64,000 nucleotides of DNA from NCBI RefSeq assembly GCF_013409205.1, contig NZ_JACCAE010000001.1:1364001-1428000 (forward strand), read 5' to 3'. How positions within the stretch are numbered: position 1 is the first letter of the stretch; each line of letters begins with the position of its first letter. The notes under the pieces are model-generated. The model saw only the letters and a program-made list of their open reading frames with translations, was not told where the DNA came from and did no database searches. A program made the position numbers and the translations under genes. Below are positions 50,451 through 58,122 of this stretch, piece after piece. The DNA is from Janibacter cremeus (GTDB lineage Bacteria > Actinomycetota > Actinomycetes > Actinomycetales > Dermatophilaceae).

Positions 50451-51856
50451 CGACCACGCACAGCCCCACGACCGGTGTCGCCTCCGCCGGCGCCAGCATC
50501 TTCGCCGATGCCCTGGACGCCCAGGCCGTACCCGTCACCCGGGTCGACTGGCGCCCTCCCATGGAGGGCACCGAGTCCGACCTGGCGACCGTCGCGACCG
50601 ACCCCCTTCGTCAGGAGGCGAACCAGCGCGCCCTCGAGGCCGTGCTCGCCGTCCAGGCCATGGTGGTCGACGTGGCCCCCGCCCACGAGGTCCTCGGTCT
50701 CGAGCGTGGACAGTTCCTGCATGCCGGCCCCCCGCTGGCGTGGGAGAACGCATCCGGCCCGATGCGCGGTGCGCTCATGGGAGCTGCGGCCCTCGAGGGC
50801 CTCGTGGACGACCCGGAGGACGCCGCCACACTCTTCGCCGCCGGTGACCAGGTGAGCATGGAGCCGTGCCACCACCGTCAGGCCGTCGGCCCGATGGCCG
50901 GCGTCATCTCCGCCTCCATGTGGATGTGGGTGCTCGAGGACCCCGTGGACGGCCGCCGTACCTACTGCTCCCTCAACGAGGGCCTGGGCAAGGTGCTTCG
51001 CTACGGGGCGTACTCGCCGGAAGTCCTCACGCGGCTGCGGTGGATGTCCGAGACCCTCGGGCCGCTCCTGGCCGAGGCGGTCCGCGCGACGGGCCCCATC
51101 GACGCGACCGCCATCCTCGGTCAGATGCTGCAGATGGGCGACGAGGCCCACAACCGCAACCGGGCCGGCACGCTCATGCTGCTGCGGGACATCGCCCCGG
51201 CCCTCGCACGCAGCAGCGCCGACCCTGCCGACGTGGCCGAGGCGTTCGCCTTCATGGGTGGCAACGACCACTTCTTCCTGAACGTGGCGATGCCTGCCTG
51301 CAAGTTGCAGATGGATGCCGCCCGTGGGATCGAGGGCTCGACCATGGTCGTGGCAATGGCGCGCAACGGCACCGAGTTCGGCATCCAGGTCGCCGGCACC
51401 GACAACGAGTGGTTCACCGGCCCAGCCCAGGTCGCGGACGGCCTCTTCCTCGGCGACTTCGGCCCCGAGGACGCCAACCCCGACATCGGCGACTCCGCCA
51501 TCACGGAGACGGCGGGCATCGGTGGCTTTTCGATGGCCACCGCACCGGCCATCGTCCGCTTCGTGGGCGGCTCGGTCCCCGATGCCCTGGCCACCACCCG
51601 TCGAATGGGTGAGATCACCCTCGGCGAGAACAGCCGCTGGGCCATCCCCGTCCTCGACTTCCTCGGCGCCCCCACGGGCATCGACGTGTCGAAGGTGTGC
51701 CGCACGGGCATCCTGCCGCAGATCAACACCGGGATGGCCGGTCGGCTCGCCGGCGTCGGCCAAGTGGGTGCCGGCCTGGTCACGCCCCCCGGGGAGATCT
51801 TCCCGTCGGCCCTTGCCGCTTTGGCTGCCCGTACCCGAGCCCGCGCCGCCAGCTGA
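50447..51856 (+). CDS. DUF1116 protein, AllG (YlbE)-like subunit of a carbamoyltransferase
   Basis: A 469-aa DUF1116 protein: ANQRALEAVLAVQAMVVDVAPAHEVLGLERGQFLHAGPP, GPMAGVISASMWMWVLEDPVDGRRTYCSLNEGLGKVLRYGAY and FFLNVAMPACKLQMDAARGIEGSTMVVAMARNGTEFGIQ are family blocks. It begins in an ATGA overlap with fdrA and is the last gene of the operon; a 19-bp hairpin follows at 51872-51914. With AllF- and AllH-like proteins it completes a predicted transcarbamylase. Confidence 0.88.
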   Translation: MTTTHSPTTGVASAGASIFADALDAQAVPVTRVDWRPPMEGTESDLATVATDPLRQEANQRALEAVLAVQAMVVDVAPAHEVLGLERGQFLHAGPPLAWENASGPMRGALMGAAALEGLVDDPEDAATLFAAGDQVSMEPCHHRQAVGPMAGVISASMWMWVLEDPVDGRRTYCSLNEGLGKVLRYGAYSPEVLTRLRWMSETLGPLLAEAVRATGPIDATAILGQMLQMGDEAHNRNRAGTLMLLRDIAPALARSSADPADVAEAFAFMGGNDHFFLNVAMPACKLQMDAARGIEGSTMVVAMARNGTEFGIQVAGTDNEWFTGPAQVADGLFLGDFGPEDANPDIGDSAITETAGIGGFSMATAPAIVRFVGGSVPDALATTRRMGEITLGENSRWAIPVLDFLGAPTGIDVSKVCRTGILPQINTGMAGRLAGVGQVGAGLVTPPGEIFPSALAALAARTRARAAS

Positions 51857-51871
51857 CCAGCAGATCAGCCC

Positions 51872-51914
51872 GACGAGACCGTCCTGCTCCGACCCGGAGC
51901 AGGACGGTCTCGTC
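51872..51914 (+). terminator. Perfect 19-bp bidirectional hairpin between allG-like gene and ispF
   Basis: Arms 51872-51890 and 51896-51914 (starting GACGAGACCGTCCTGC) pair without mismatch around a 5-base loop. It is 15 bases past the plus-strand stop and touches the minus-strand ispF stop (51915-51917), so it can end both transcripts. It also marks the edge of the catabolic block. Confidence 0.85.
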
Positions 51915-52409
51915 TCAGCGGACGGGGGCAGCGACGACCACGGCAGTGGCGATGGCGGCAGCACCCTCGCCCCGGCCGGTGAGGCCCAGCGCATCCGAGG
52001 TCGTGCCGCTCAGGCTGACCGGCGCGCCACACGCATCCGACATGGCCGTCTGGGCCTCCCCACGCCGGGGGCCTATCTTGGGTCGGTTGCCGACGACCTG
52101 CACCGCGACGTTGCCGATCTCGAAACCGGCCTCGCCCACCAGTCGCGCCGCCTCGGCCAGCAGCACGAGACCGGACGCACCGGCCAGCTCCGGCCTCCCG
52201 GTACCGAAGTGGGTTCCGAGGTCACCGATCCCGGCCGCCGAGAAAAGCGCGTCGCAGGCAGCGTGGCAGGCCACATCGGCATCCGAGTGGCCCTCGAGGC
52301 CGATCTCCCCCGGCCACAGCAGGCCCCCCACCCACAGCTCTCGGCCGGAGTCGGGCCCGGCGAAGGCATGGACGTCGACACCGATCCCGGTCCGCGGCAA
52401 CGCAGTCAT
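51915..52409 (-). CDS. ispF: 2-C-methyl-D-erythritol 2,4-cyclodiphosphate synthase
   Basis: A 164-aa MEP-pathway enzyme. The metal site is visible as Asp12 and His14 (GIGVDVHAF) and His41 (LEGHSDADV); LGTHFGTG, then [11 protein letters not shown] and [16 protein letters not shown] complete the family pattern. It forms isoprenoid precursors together with IspD. ATG 52409. Normally it follows ispD directly and precedes cysS; here an opposite-strand gene separates it from ispD and 33 kb separate it from cysS. Confidence 0.95.
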   Translation of the reverse strand: MTALPRTGIGVDVHAFAGPDSGRELWVGGLLWPGEIGLEGHSDADVACHAACDALFSAAGIGDLGTHFGTGRPELAGASGLVLLAEAARLVGEAGFEIGNVAVQVVGNRPKIGPRRGEAQTAMSDACGAPVSLSGTTSDALGLTGRGEGAAAIATAVVVAAPVR

Positions 52410-52454
52410 GACGTCAGTCTCGCAGGGTCGGCCCAGCGCGGGAGGGTGACTAGC

Positions 52455-53561
52455 GTGGCGTCCGTGCAGATCCACGAGTCGGTCGTCATCGGTGCGGGTC
52501 AGGGGGGCCTGTCCGCGTCCTTCCACCTGCGCCGACTCGGTATCGAGCACGTGGTCCTCGACGCGAACACCCGACCCGGTGGCGCGTGGCAGCACCGTTG
52601 GGACTCACTGTCGATGGACGACGTCCACGGTGTCGCGGACCTGCCCGACGCTCGCGCTCCGGACGAGTCCGGCGACCGGGCCAACGAGGTCATCGCCAGA
52701 TGGTTCGACGAGTACGAGGACACCCACGAGCTCCCGGTGCTGCGGCCGGTCCACGTCGACCGGGTCACGGACGAGGACGGCCTGCTCGTGGTCCGTGCGG
52801 GAGAGTCCTCCTGGACCTCGCGCACGCTGATCAACGCAACGGGGACGTGGACACGCCCGTTCGTCCCGAGCTACCCCGGCCAGCGGGACTTCCGCGGCGA
52901 GCAGTGGCACACGGTCGCCTACCCCGGGGCGGAGCATTTCCGCGGCAAGCGTGTGGTCGTGGTCGGGGGCGGTGCGTCCGCCGTGCAGTTCATCGGCGAG
53001 ATCGCGACGATCGCCGACCTGACGTGGGTCACTCGGCGTGAGCCGGTGTGGAACGACGGGGACTTCTCCGGCCGCGAGGCGATCGAGCTCGTCCAGGAAC
53101 GGGTGCGCGAGGGCCGCCCGCCGGCCAGCGTCGTCTCAGCCACCGGGTTGCAGCTACGTCCCCAGGAGATGGATGCGGCCCGGACGGGCGTCTACGGCCG
53201 GCGGCGCCCGATGTTCCAGCGGATCGAGCAGGACGGGGTTCGGTGGGCCGACGGCAACCACGAGCGGGTGGACGCGATCCTGTGGGCCACGGGCTTCCGC
53301 GCCGCGGTGCGCCACCTGGCACCACTCGGCCTGCGCAGTCCCGAGGGCGGCATCGCCCTGCAGCCCGGGAGCACGGACGTGCAGACCTCGGTGACGAGCG
53401 CGGTCGACCCACGGGTGCAGCTCGTCGGCTATGGCCCCTCCGCGAGCACCATCGGCGGCAACCGGGCCGGCCGGGCCGCTGCCGTGGCCGTGCGTCGCCA
53501 CCTCAACCGGCAGTCAGCCGCAGCAGCCGCTCGGCGCGCTCGAGGTCCTCGGGTGTCGTGA
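52455..53561 (+). CDS. FAD/NAD(P)-dependent oxidoreductase (CzcO/flavin monooxygenase-like)
   Basis: A 368-aa flavoprotein. The FAD-binding fingerprint [18 protein letters not shown] (residues ~9-26) and the NAD(P)-binding [18 protein letters not shown] (~173-190) frame a central [24 protein letters not shown] segment; [14 protein letters not shown] near 278 is the family ATG motif. GTG 52455 is chosen because GGAGGG lies nine bases upstream. It sits on the opposite strand between ispF and ispD and its 3' end overlaps ispD by 59 bases, an unusual interruption of the isoprenoid gene pair. Substrate unknown. Confidence 0.87.
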   Translation: MASVQIHESVVIGAGQGGLSASFHLRRLGIEHVVLDANTRPGGAWQHRWDSLSMDDVHGVADLPDARAPDESGDRANEVIARWFDEYEDTHELPVLRPVHVDRVTDEDGLLVVRAGESSWTSRTLINATGTWTRPFVPSYPGQRDFRGEQWHTVAYPGAEHFRGKRVVVVGGGASAVQFIGEIATIADLTWVTRREPVWNDGDFSGREAIELVQERVREGRPPASVVSATGLQLRPQEMDAARTGVYGRRRPMFQRIEQDGVRWADGNHERVDAILWATGFRAAVRHLAPLGLRSPEGGIALQPGSTDVQTSVTSAVDPRVQLVGYGPSASTIGGNRAGRAAAVAVRRHLNRQSAAAAARRARGPRVS

Positions 53562-54183
53562 TCTTCAGCGAGCGGTGGTCGCCCTCCACAACGAGCACGG
53601 GATGACCGAGCGCCTCGACGAGCGCGGCGTCGTCCGTCGCGGCCACCGCGCAGGCGTGGGCCTGCTCGAGCACCTCCCGCCGGAACCCCTGCGGTGTCTG
53701 CACGGCGCGCAGCGAGTCCCGGGAGGGAGTACCGGTCACCAGCCCCTCACCGTCGATGACCTTGATCGTGTCCACGACGGGGACACCGGGGACCGCCCCC
53801 GCCGCTCCCCCGTCCAGCGCCTCGAGCACGCGCTCGAAGACGACCACGGGAGTCAGGCACCGAGCGGCGTCGTGGACGAGGACGATTCGCACCGCACCGG
53901 AGAGTGCCGCCAGCCCGGCGGCGACGGAGTCGGTGCGCTCGGCTCCGCCGGGCACGACCTGCAGGGTCGGACCCGTGGGGCCGGTCATCGGTGCCGCGAC
54001 CGCCTCCGCCCCGGCGACCAGATCGGCCGGGACGACCACGATCACCTCGTCGACACCGGCGGTGGCGACCACGCCGCGCAGCGCATGCTCCAGCAGCGTC
54101 ATCCCCGAGAGCTCGACGAAGGCCTTGGGTCGCTCGGCGCCCAGACGGGTGCCGGATCCGGCTGCCACGACGACGACGCCCAC
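53503..54183 (-). CDS. ispD: 2-C-methyl-D-erythritol 4-phosphate cytidylyltransferase
   Basis: A 226-aa nucleotidyltransferase that makes CDP-methylerythritol. The start VVVVAAGSGTRLGAERPKAF is the CTP-binding glycine-rich loop with the conserved Lys; VLVHDAARCL (near 103) and DTIKVIDGEGLV with TQTPQGF-type VQTPQGFRREVLEQAH are present. The GTG at 54183 lies inside an 18-bp perfect hairpin (54170-54209). Upstream carD ends 53 bases away on the same strand; carD-ispD linkage is typical of actinobacteria. Confidence 0.93.
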   Translation of the reverse strand: MGVVVVAAGSGTRLGAERPKAFVELSGMTLLEHALRGVVATAGVDEVIVVVPADLVAGAEAVAAPMTGPTGPTLQVVPGGAERTDSVAAGLAALSGAVRIVLVHDAARCLTPVVVFERVLEALDGGAAGAVPGVPVVDTIKVIDGEGLVTGTPSRDSLRAVQTPQGFRREVLEQAHACAVAATDDAALVEALGHPVLVVEGDHRSLKITTPEDLERAERLLRLTAG

Positions 54184-54209
54184 ACCGGAGTCGGTGTGGG
54201 CGTCGTCGT
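54170..54209 (-). promoter_or_regulatory. 18-bp perfect hairpin covering the ispD start codon
   Basis: Arms 54170-54187 and 54192-54209 (core GACGACGCCCACACCG) pair perfectly around a 4-base loop. The distal arm comprises the first codons of ispD (GTG GGC GTC GTC GTC), so in mRNA the start codon would be sequestered. It may be an attenuating or translation-limiting structure between carD and ispD. Confidence 0.6.
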
Positions 54210-54236
54210 TCTGCCTGTGGTTCAGGACCCTGTCCT

Positions 54237-54719
54237 TCAGGAAGCCAGGACCTCGTCGAGGATGACCTCGGCCTTGTCCTCGTCCGTCTTCTCCGCGAGC
54301 GCGAGCTCGGAGACGAGGATCTGGCGCGCCTTGGCCAGCATTCGCTTCTCACCTGCGGACAGGCCGCGATCCTTCTCACGACGCCAGAGGTCGCGCACGA
54401 CCTCGGAGACCTTGATGACGTCACCGGAGGCCAACTTCTCGAGGTTGGCCTTGTAGCGACGCGACCAGTTCGTGGGCTCCTCGGCGTGCGGCGTGCGCAG
54501 CACCTCGAAGACCCGATCCAGCCCTTCCTTGCCGACGACGTCGCGGACACCCACGAGGTCGCAGTTCTCGGCGGGAACCTCGATGGTCAGATCTCCCTGT
54601 GCCACCTTCAACTTGAGGTACTGCTTGTCCTCGCCCTTGATCTTTCGGAACTTGATCTCTTCGATCAAAGCAGCCCCGTGGTGGGGGTACACGACCGTCT
54701 CGCCGACCTTGAAATCCAT
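54237..54719 (-). CDS. carD: CarD family RNA polymerase-binding regulator
   Basis: A 160-aa protein. The N-terminal RNAP-interaction domain starts [21 protein letters not shown] (residues 2-22) with [20 protein letters not shown]; the C-terminal helical domain includes [44 protein letters not shown], with the conserved Trp that stabilises the open promoter complex. It sets rRNA and housekeeping promoter activity in actinobacteria. ATG 54719; upstream gap of 157 bases to the divergent lipoprotein gene. Confidence 0.96.
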   Translation of the reverse strand: MDFKVGETVVYPHHGAALIEEIKFRKIKGEDKQYLKLKVAQGDLTIEVPAENCDLVGVRDVVGKEGLDRVFEVLRTPHAEEPTNWSRRYKANLEKLASGDVIKVSEVVRDLWRREKDRGLSAGEKRMLAKARQILVSELALAEKTDEDKAEVILDEVLAS

Positions 54720-54863
54720 GTGGAGATTGCCCCTTTCGCGACCTCCAGTTTAACACGGCGTGTCGTGAGTCGCACAGGCGACCCTGACCGACAGAATGCC
54801 CCGCGCGCGCACGGTGTGTGGGAGCCGACGGGCGCCCCTGTCCTCCTGACACCGACGCCCCGC

Positions 54864-54869
54864 TACGAT
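54864..54869 (+). promoter_or_regulatory. -10 element TACGAT before the lipoprotein gene
   Basis: TACGAT ends seven bases before GTG 54877, so transcription would start at or near the start codon, giving a leaderless message. No convincing -35 box at 17 bp. Confidence 0.5.
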
Positions 54870-54876
54870 GTGCCTC

Positions 54877-55341
54877 GTGAAGCACAATCTCCGCACCCGT
54901 GGCCGCGCCCTCGCCCTGACTGTGGTCCTGGCCGCCAGCACCGCCGGCTGCTCCGTGTACTCCCCGTTGCAGACGACGAAGACGCAGTCCATCACCGACG
55001 GCGTCGTCGTCAAGGGACTGCCCGACCACGTCCAGTTCGAGAACCTCGCCCTGATCAGCAGCGAGGACGGTGGCACCGCGGTCGTCACCGGTTCGGTCGA
55101 GAACGCCGGCACGAATCCGATCACCGTCACCATCGCCGGCGGCTCGGGCAAGGCATCGACCAAGGTCGCCCCCGGGACGCTTCTCACCCTCGGCGACGAG
55201 GACCTCATGCTCAAGGGACTCAAGGAGGGCGCGGGTGCCATGACGGACGTCGAGGTCACCGTCGGCGACAAGACCGTCCCGCTGCAGGCCCCCGTCCTCC
55301 CGCCGACCGGCTACTACAAGGAGTACGCGCCGAAGGGGTGA
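54877..55341 (+). CDS. Hypothetical lipoprotein
   Basis: A 154-aa protein from GTG 54877 (an ATG at 54868 overlaps the -10 box and is unlikely). Signal peptide RGRALALTVVLAASTAGC ends in lipobox STAGC. The mature part is a single beta-rich domain (FENLALISSEDGGTAVVTGSVENAGTNPITVTIAGG) resembling copper-chaperone-like or DUF4352-like Ig folds, ending in a Pro/Tyr tail PPTGYYKEYAPKG. No metal motif is visible. Actinobacteria often carry such a lipoprotein near senX3-regX3-phoU; a phosphate-related role is guesswork. Confidence 0.75.
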   Translation: MKHNLRTRGRALALTVVLAASTAGCSVYSPLQTTKTQSITDGVVVKGLPDHVQFENLALISSEDGGTAVVTGSVENAGTNPITVTIAGGSGKASTKVAPGTLLTLGDEDLMLKGLKEGAGAMTDVEVTVGDKTVPLQAPVLPPTGYYKEYAPKG

Positions 55342-55355
55342 CCCGCCCCCCTTCG
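55331..55355 (+). terminator. CGAAGGGG/CCCCTTCG hairpin at the lipoprotein stop codon
   Basis: CGAAGGGG at 55331-55338 pairs with CCCCTTCG at 55348-55355 around a 9-base loop; a second CCCCTTCG at 55379-55386 and an inner CCCACG/CGTGGG could form an alternative fold. It belongs to the same hairpin family as 6572 and 15636. Confidence 0.65.
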
Positions 55356-55384
55356 AGGCGCCCACGCAGAACGTGGGACCCCTT

Positions 55385-55409
55385 CGTCGCACCTCAGAAC
55401 ACCGCCTTC
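55385..55409 (+). repeat. Intergenic 25-bp block shared with 15685-15709
   Basis: CGTCGCACCTCAG plus a 12-base tail, 22 of 25 bases identical to the block at 15685-15709, again between a CCCCTTCG hairpin and the 3' end of a minus-strand gene. Confidence 0.6.
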
Positions 55410-55427
55410 GTCAGGGTTGTCCAGTGA

Positions 55428-56108
55428 TCAGCTCTCGAACTTGTAGCCCAGACCGCGGACGGTGACGATGTGCACCGGCTTGGCGGGGTCCGACTCGACC
55501 TTGGCGCGCAGCCTCTTGATGTGCACGTCCAGGGTCTTGGTGTCACCGACGTAGTCGCTGCCCCAGACCCGGTCGATCAGCTGGACCCGGGTGAGGACCC
55601 GGCCGGCGTTGCGCAGCAGCATCTCGAGGAGCTCGAACTCCTTCAGCGGCAGCTGGATCTGCTCCCCGTGCACGGCCACGACGTGCCGGTCGACGTCCAT
55701 GCGCACGGGCCCGCCCTCGACCGTCGAGGGCAACAGCTCCTCCGGCTCGGCGCGGCGCCGCAGCACGGCCTTGATCCGGGCGAGCAGCTCGCGCGAGCTG
55801 TAAGGCTTGGTGACGTAGTCGTCGGCGCCGATCTCCAGCCCGACCACCTTGTCGATCTCGCCGTCCTTGGCGGTCAGCATGATCACGGGCACGTTGGAGC
55901 GCTGCCGGATCGTGCGGCAGACGTCGATGCCGGACAGGCCCGGCAGCATCAGGTCGAGCAGGACGAGGTCGGCACCGTCGGACTCGAAGGCACAGACGGC
56001 GTCGGGGCCGTTCTCGGCGACCGCGACCTCGTACCCCTCCTTCTCCAGCAGGTAGGACAGGGGGTCGGAGAAGGACACTTCGTCCTCGACCACGAGGATG
56101 CGTGTCAT
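55428..56108 (-). CDS. regX3: Response regulator RegX3/PhoP-like (OmpR family)
   Basis: A 226-aa two-component regulator. The receiver domain has acidic pocket VVEDE (residues 6-10) and phospho-acceptor Asp52 (LVLLDLMLPG), with LTAKDGEIDKVVGLEIGADDYVTKPYSSREL carrying the conserved Lys. The C-terminal winged helix (PLKEFELLEMLLRNAGRVLTRVQLIDRVWG, then HIKRLRAKVE) binds direct repeats. In actinobacteria it controls phosphate starvation genes with SenX3 and PhoU. It overlaps senX3 by 4 bases (ATGA). Confidence 0.96.
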   Translation of the reverse strand: MTRILVVEDEVSFSDPLSYLLEKEGYEVAVAENGPDAVCAFESDGADLVLLDLMLPGLSGIDVCRTIRQRSNVPVIMLTAKDGEIDKVVGLEIGADDYVTKPYSSRELLARIKAVLRRRAEPEELLPSTVEGGPVRMDVDRHVVAVHGEQIQLPLKEFELLEMLLRNAGRVLTRVQLIDRVWGSDYVGDTKTLDVHIKRLRAKVESDPAKPVHIVTVRGLGYKFES

Positions 56109-57313
56109 CGGCGGAACTCCTTTGTGGGGGTTGTCGGGTCAAGACTCTGGTCGGGCGACTCGAGCGTCTCAGGGGCGACGGGGACTCGGATCGTGAAGGT
56201 CGAACCGTGCTGGCCGTCGCTCCAGACCCGCACGTCGCCACCGTGGTTGGCGCAGATGTGCTTGACGATCGACAGGCCCAGCCCGGTGCCACCGGTGGCG
56301 CGGGAGCGGGCCATGTCCATGCGGTAGAAGCGCTCGAAGATGCGGGCCTGCTCGGCCTCGGGGACACCGGAGCCCTGGTCGGTCACGGCGATCTCGATCG
56401 TGCCGTCCTGCAGCCGTGCACCCACGCCCACCGAGGTGTCGGCGTCGGAGTACGCGATGGCATTGCCGACGAGGTTGCGCACGGCGGTGACGAGCATGTC
56501 CTCGTCGCCGCGCACGTACAGCTCGTCGGCGACCTTGTCGGTCAGGGTGATCCGCTTGGCCTCGGCCTCGAGGTGCACGTGCTCCAGGGCCAGCTGGATC
56601 ACTTCCTCGATGTCGACCAGCTGCGGGTCCTGCAGCACCGGTGTGCCCTGCAGGCGGGAGAGCTCGACGATCTCCTTGATCAGGCTGGACAGGCGGGTGG
56701 CCTCGCCCTGCATGCGGCGGGCGAATCGGTAGACGGCCTCGGGGTCGTCCTTGGCGTCCATGACGGCTTCGGCAAGCAGGGAGATGCCACCGACCGGGGT
56801 CTTCAGCTCGTGGCTGACGTTGGCGACGAAGTCGCGGCGGGTCTCCTCCACGCGCCGCCCCTGCGTCTGGTCCTCGACGAGCAGGAGGAGGTGTCGTGCA
56901 CCCAGGGGCGCCACCCGTGCCGAGACGTACACCGAGGAGCTCAGGCCCTGCCGGGTCAGCTCGAGCTGGGCCTCGCGGATCACGCCGTCGCGGGCCACCT
57001 TCTCCGCGATCTCGCGGATCTGCGGGTGGGCGAGGCGCCCGGCGCGCACGAGTCCGTAGGTCACGGCTGCCGGCGACGTGGTGATGACCCCACCGGTCGG
57101 ATCGAGGACCACCCCGGACGAGCGCAGCACGGCGAGCACGTCTCCGACACCGCGGGGCACCTCCGGCTCCGACTGCGGCTCGACGGCACGCTCGCGGTCG
57201 GTCATGGTGATCGCGGCCCAGACGAGGAATCCGATGAGCAGGCCGGCCAGGCCACCCAGAATTGCCGCGGTCGTTGGCTCCACGACACCGAGAGTACTTC
57301 TCGAATCAGGCAT
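56105..57313 (-). CDS. senX3: Sensor histidine kinase SenX3-like
   Basis: A 402-aa kinase. One or two N-terminal hydrophobic segments (TTAAILGGLAGLLIGFLVWAAI, residues ~14-35), a PAS-like domain (about 60-160), H-box FVANVSHELKTPVGGISLL (His near 166), N-box VRNLVGNAIAYSD, G1 VTDQGSGVPE and G2 GGTGLGLSIVKHI. It phosphorylates RegX3; PhoU, encoded divergently 122 bases away, is the expected restrainer when phosphate is plentiful. Confidence 0.95.
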   Translation of the reverse strand: MPDSRSTLGVVEPTTAAILGGLAGLLIGFLVWAAITMTDRERAVEPQSEPEVPRGVGDVLAVLRSSGVVLDPTGGVITTSPAAVTYGLVRAGRLAHPQIREIAEKVARDGVIREAQLELTRQGLSSSVYVSARVAPLGARHLLLLVEDQTQGRRVEETRRDFVANVSHELKTPVGGISLLAEAVMDAKDDPEAVYRFARRMQGEATRLSSLIKEIVELSRLQGTPVLQDPQLVDIEEVIQLALEHVHLEAEAKRITLTDKVADELYVRGDEDMLVTAVRNLVGNAIAYSDADTSVGVGARLQDGTIEIAVTDQGSGVPEAEQARIFERFYRMDMARSRATGGTGLGLSIVKHICANHGGDVRVWSDGQHGSTFTIRVPVAPETLESPDQSLDPTTPTKEFRR

Positions 57314-57353
57314 GCTGGCACCAGGACACCGTGTCCGGCGTGCATCTCGCGAT

Positions 57354-57395
57354 GTTCATCTTCCGGCCCGAGGGCGTTCACGCAGGCAGTGTTCA
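57354..57395. promoter_or_regulatory. GTTCA repeats, candidate PHO box between senX3 and phoU
   Basis: GTTCA occurs at 57354, 57376 and 57391; the first two are exactly 22 bases (two 11-base units) apart. PhoP/RegX3-type regulators bind 11-bp GTTCACC-like direct repeats in actinobacteria. This suits autoregulation of senX3-regX3 and of phoU; binding is not shown. Confidence 0.45.
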
Positions 57396-57435
57396 ATCCA
57401 CCTCAGACAGCGACACCCACCACGAAAGGCGACCC

Positions 57436-58116
57436 ATGCGTCAGGTCTTCCACGACGAACTCGAGCAGGTGTCCACCGACCTGGTGGAGCTCGCCCACCT
57501 CGTCGGCTCGGCCATCCGCCGCTCCACGTCCGCGCTGCTCGATGCCGACGTCCAGCTCGCCGAGCAGGTCATCGAGGCCGACCAGGAGATCGATGGCCGG
57601 CGCAACCAGCTCGACCTGAAGTCGATCGACCTGCTGGCCCGCCAGGCCCCGGTCGCGAGCGACCTGCGTGCGGTCGTCACCTCCATGCGCATGTCCAGCG
57701 ACCTGGAGCGGATGGGCGACCTCGCCCGTCACGTGGCCAAGGTCGCCCGGCTGCGCTACCCGGAGAGCGCCGTGCCCGACGAGATGCGCGCGTCCTTCCT
57801 GCAGATGGGGCACGTCGCCGAGCGGATCGTCGCCAAGGTGGCCGACATCCTCGTGTCGCAGAGTCTCCAGGGGGCCCGCGCCATCGAGGAGATCGACGAC
57901 GAGCTCGACGAGCTGCACCGCTCGATGTTCGCCCGGCTGGCCGACAGCCGCTGGGAGCACGGCAGCAGCGCGGCCGTCGACGTCGCCCTGCTCAGCCGCT
58001 ACTACGAGCGCTTCGGCGACCATGCCGTCACCGTTGCGCGCCGCGTGCGCTTCCTGGTCACGGGCGAGATCGACGGGGTCGACGACGAGGAGGTCGACGT
58101 CGACGACGGAGTCTGA
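57436..58116 (+). CDS. phoU: Phosphate transport regulator PhoU
   Basis: A 226-aa all-helical protein of two three-helix repeats: MRQVFHDELEQVSTDLVELAHLVGSAIRRS and MSSDLERMGDLARHVAKVARLRYP, with the second metal motif YYERFGDHAVTVARRVRFLVTG. The (E/D)xxxD metal clusters of PhoU are present in both halves. It damps the SenX3-RegX3 response and Pst uptake. ATG 57436 has GAAAGG upstream. Converges on gpmA with 6 bases between stops. No pst genes in the window. Confidence 0.95.
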   Translation: MRQVFHDELEQVSTDLVELAHLVGSAIRRSTSALLDADVQLAEQVIEADQEIDGRRNQLDLKSIDLLARQAPVASDLRAVVTSMRMSSDLERMGDLARHVAKVARLRYPESAVPDEMRASFLQMGHVAERIVAKVADILVSQSLQGARAIEEIDDELDELHRSMFARLADSRWEHGSSAAVDVALLSRYYERFGDHAVTVARRVRFLVTGEIDGVDDEEVDVDDGV

Positions 58117-58122
58117 GCCGGA

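Noticed and set aside
46363-51856. Standard purine/allantoin degradation operon
   Set aside because: PucR and AllFGH-like genes suggested it, but uricase, allantoinase and downstream glyoxylate genes are absent from the window.
50213-51994. Long minus-strand open frame under the fdrA/DUF1116 genes
   Set aside because: Antisense shadow of clear FdrA and DUF1116 coding sequence, with no domain and no ribosome site.
54780-54876. Short open frames in the carD upstream region
   Set aside because: No ribosome site or recognisable product; the space is needed for two divergent promoters.
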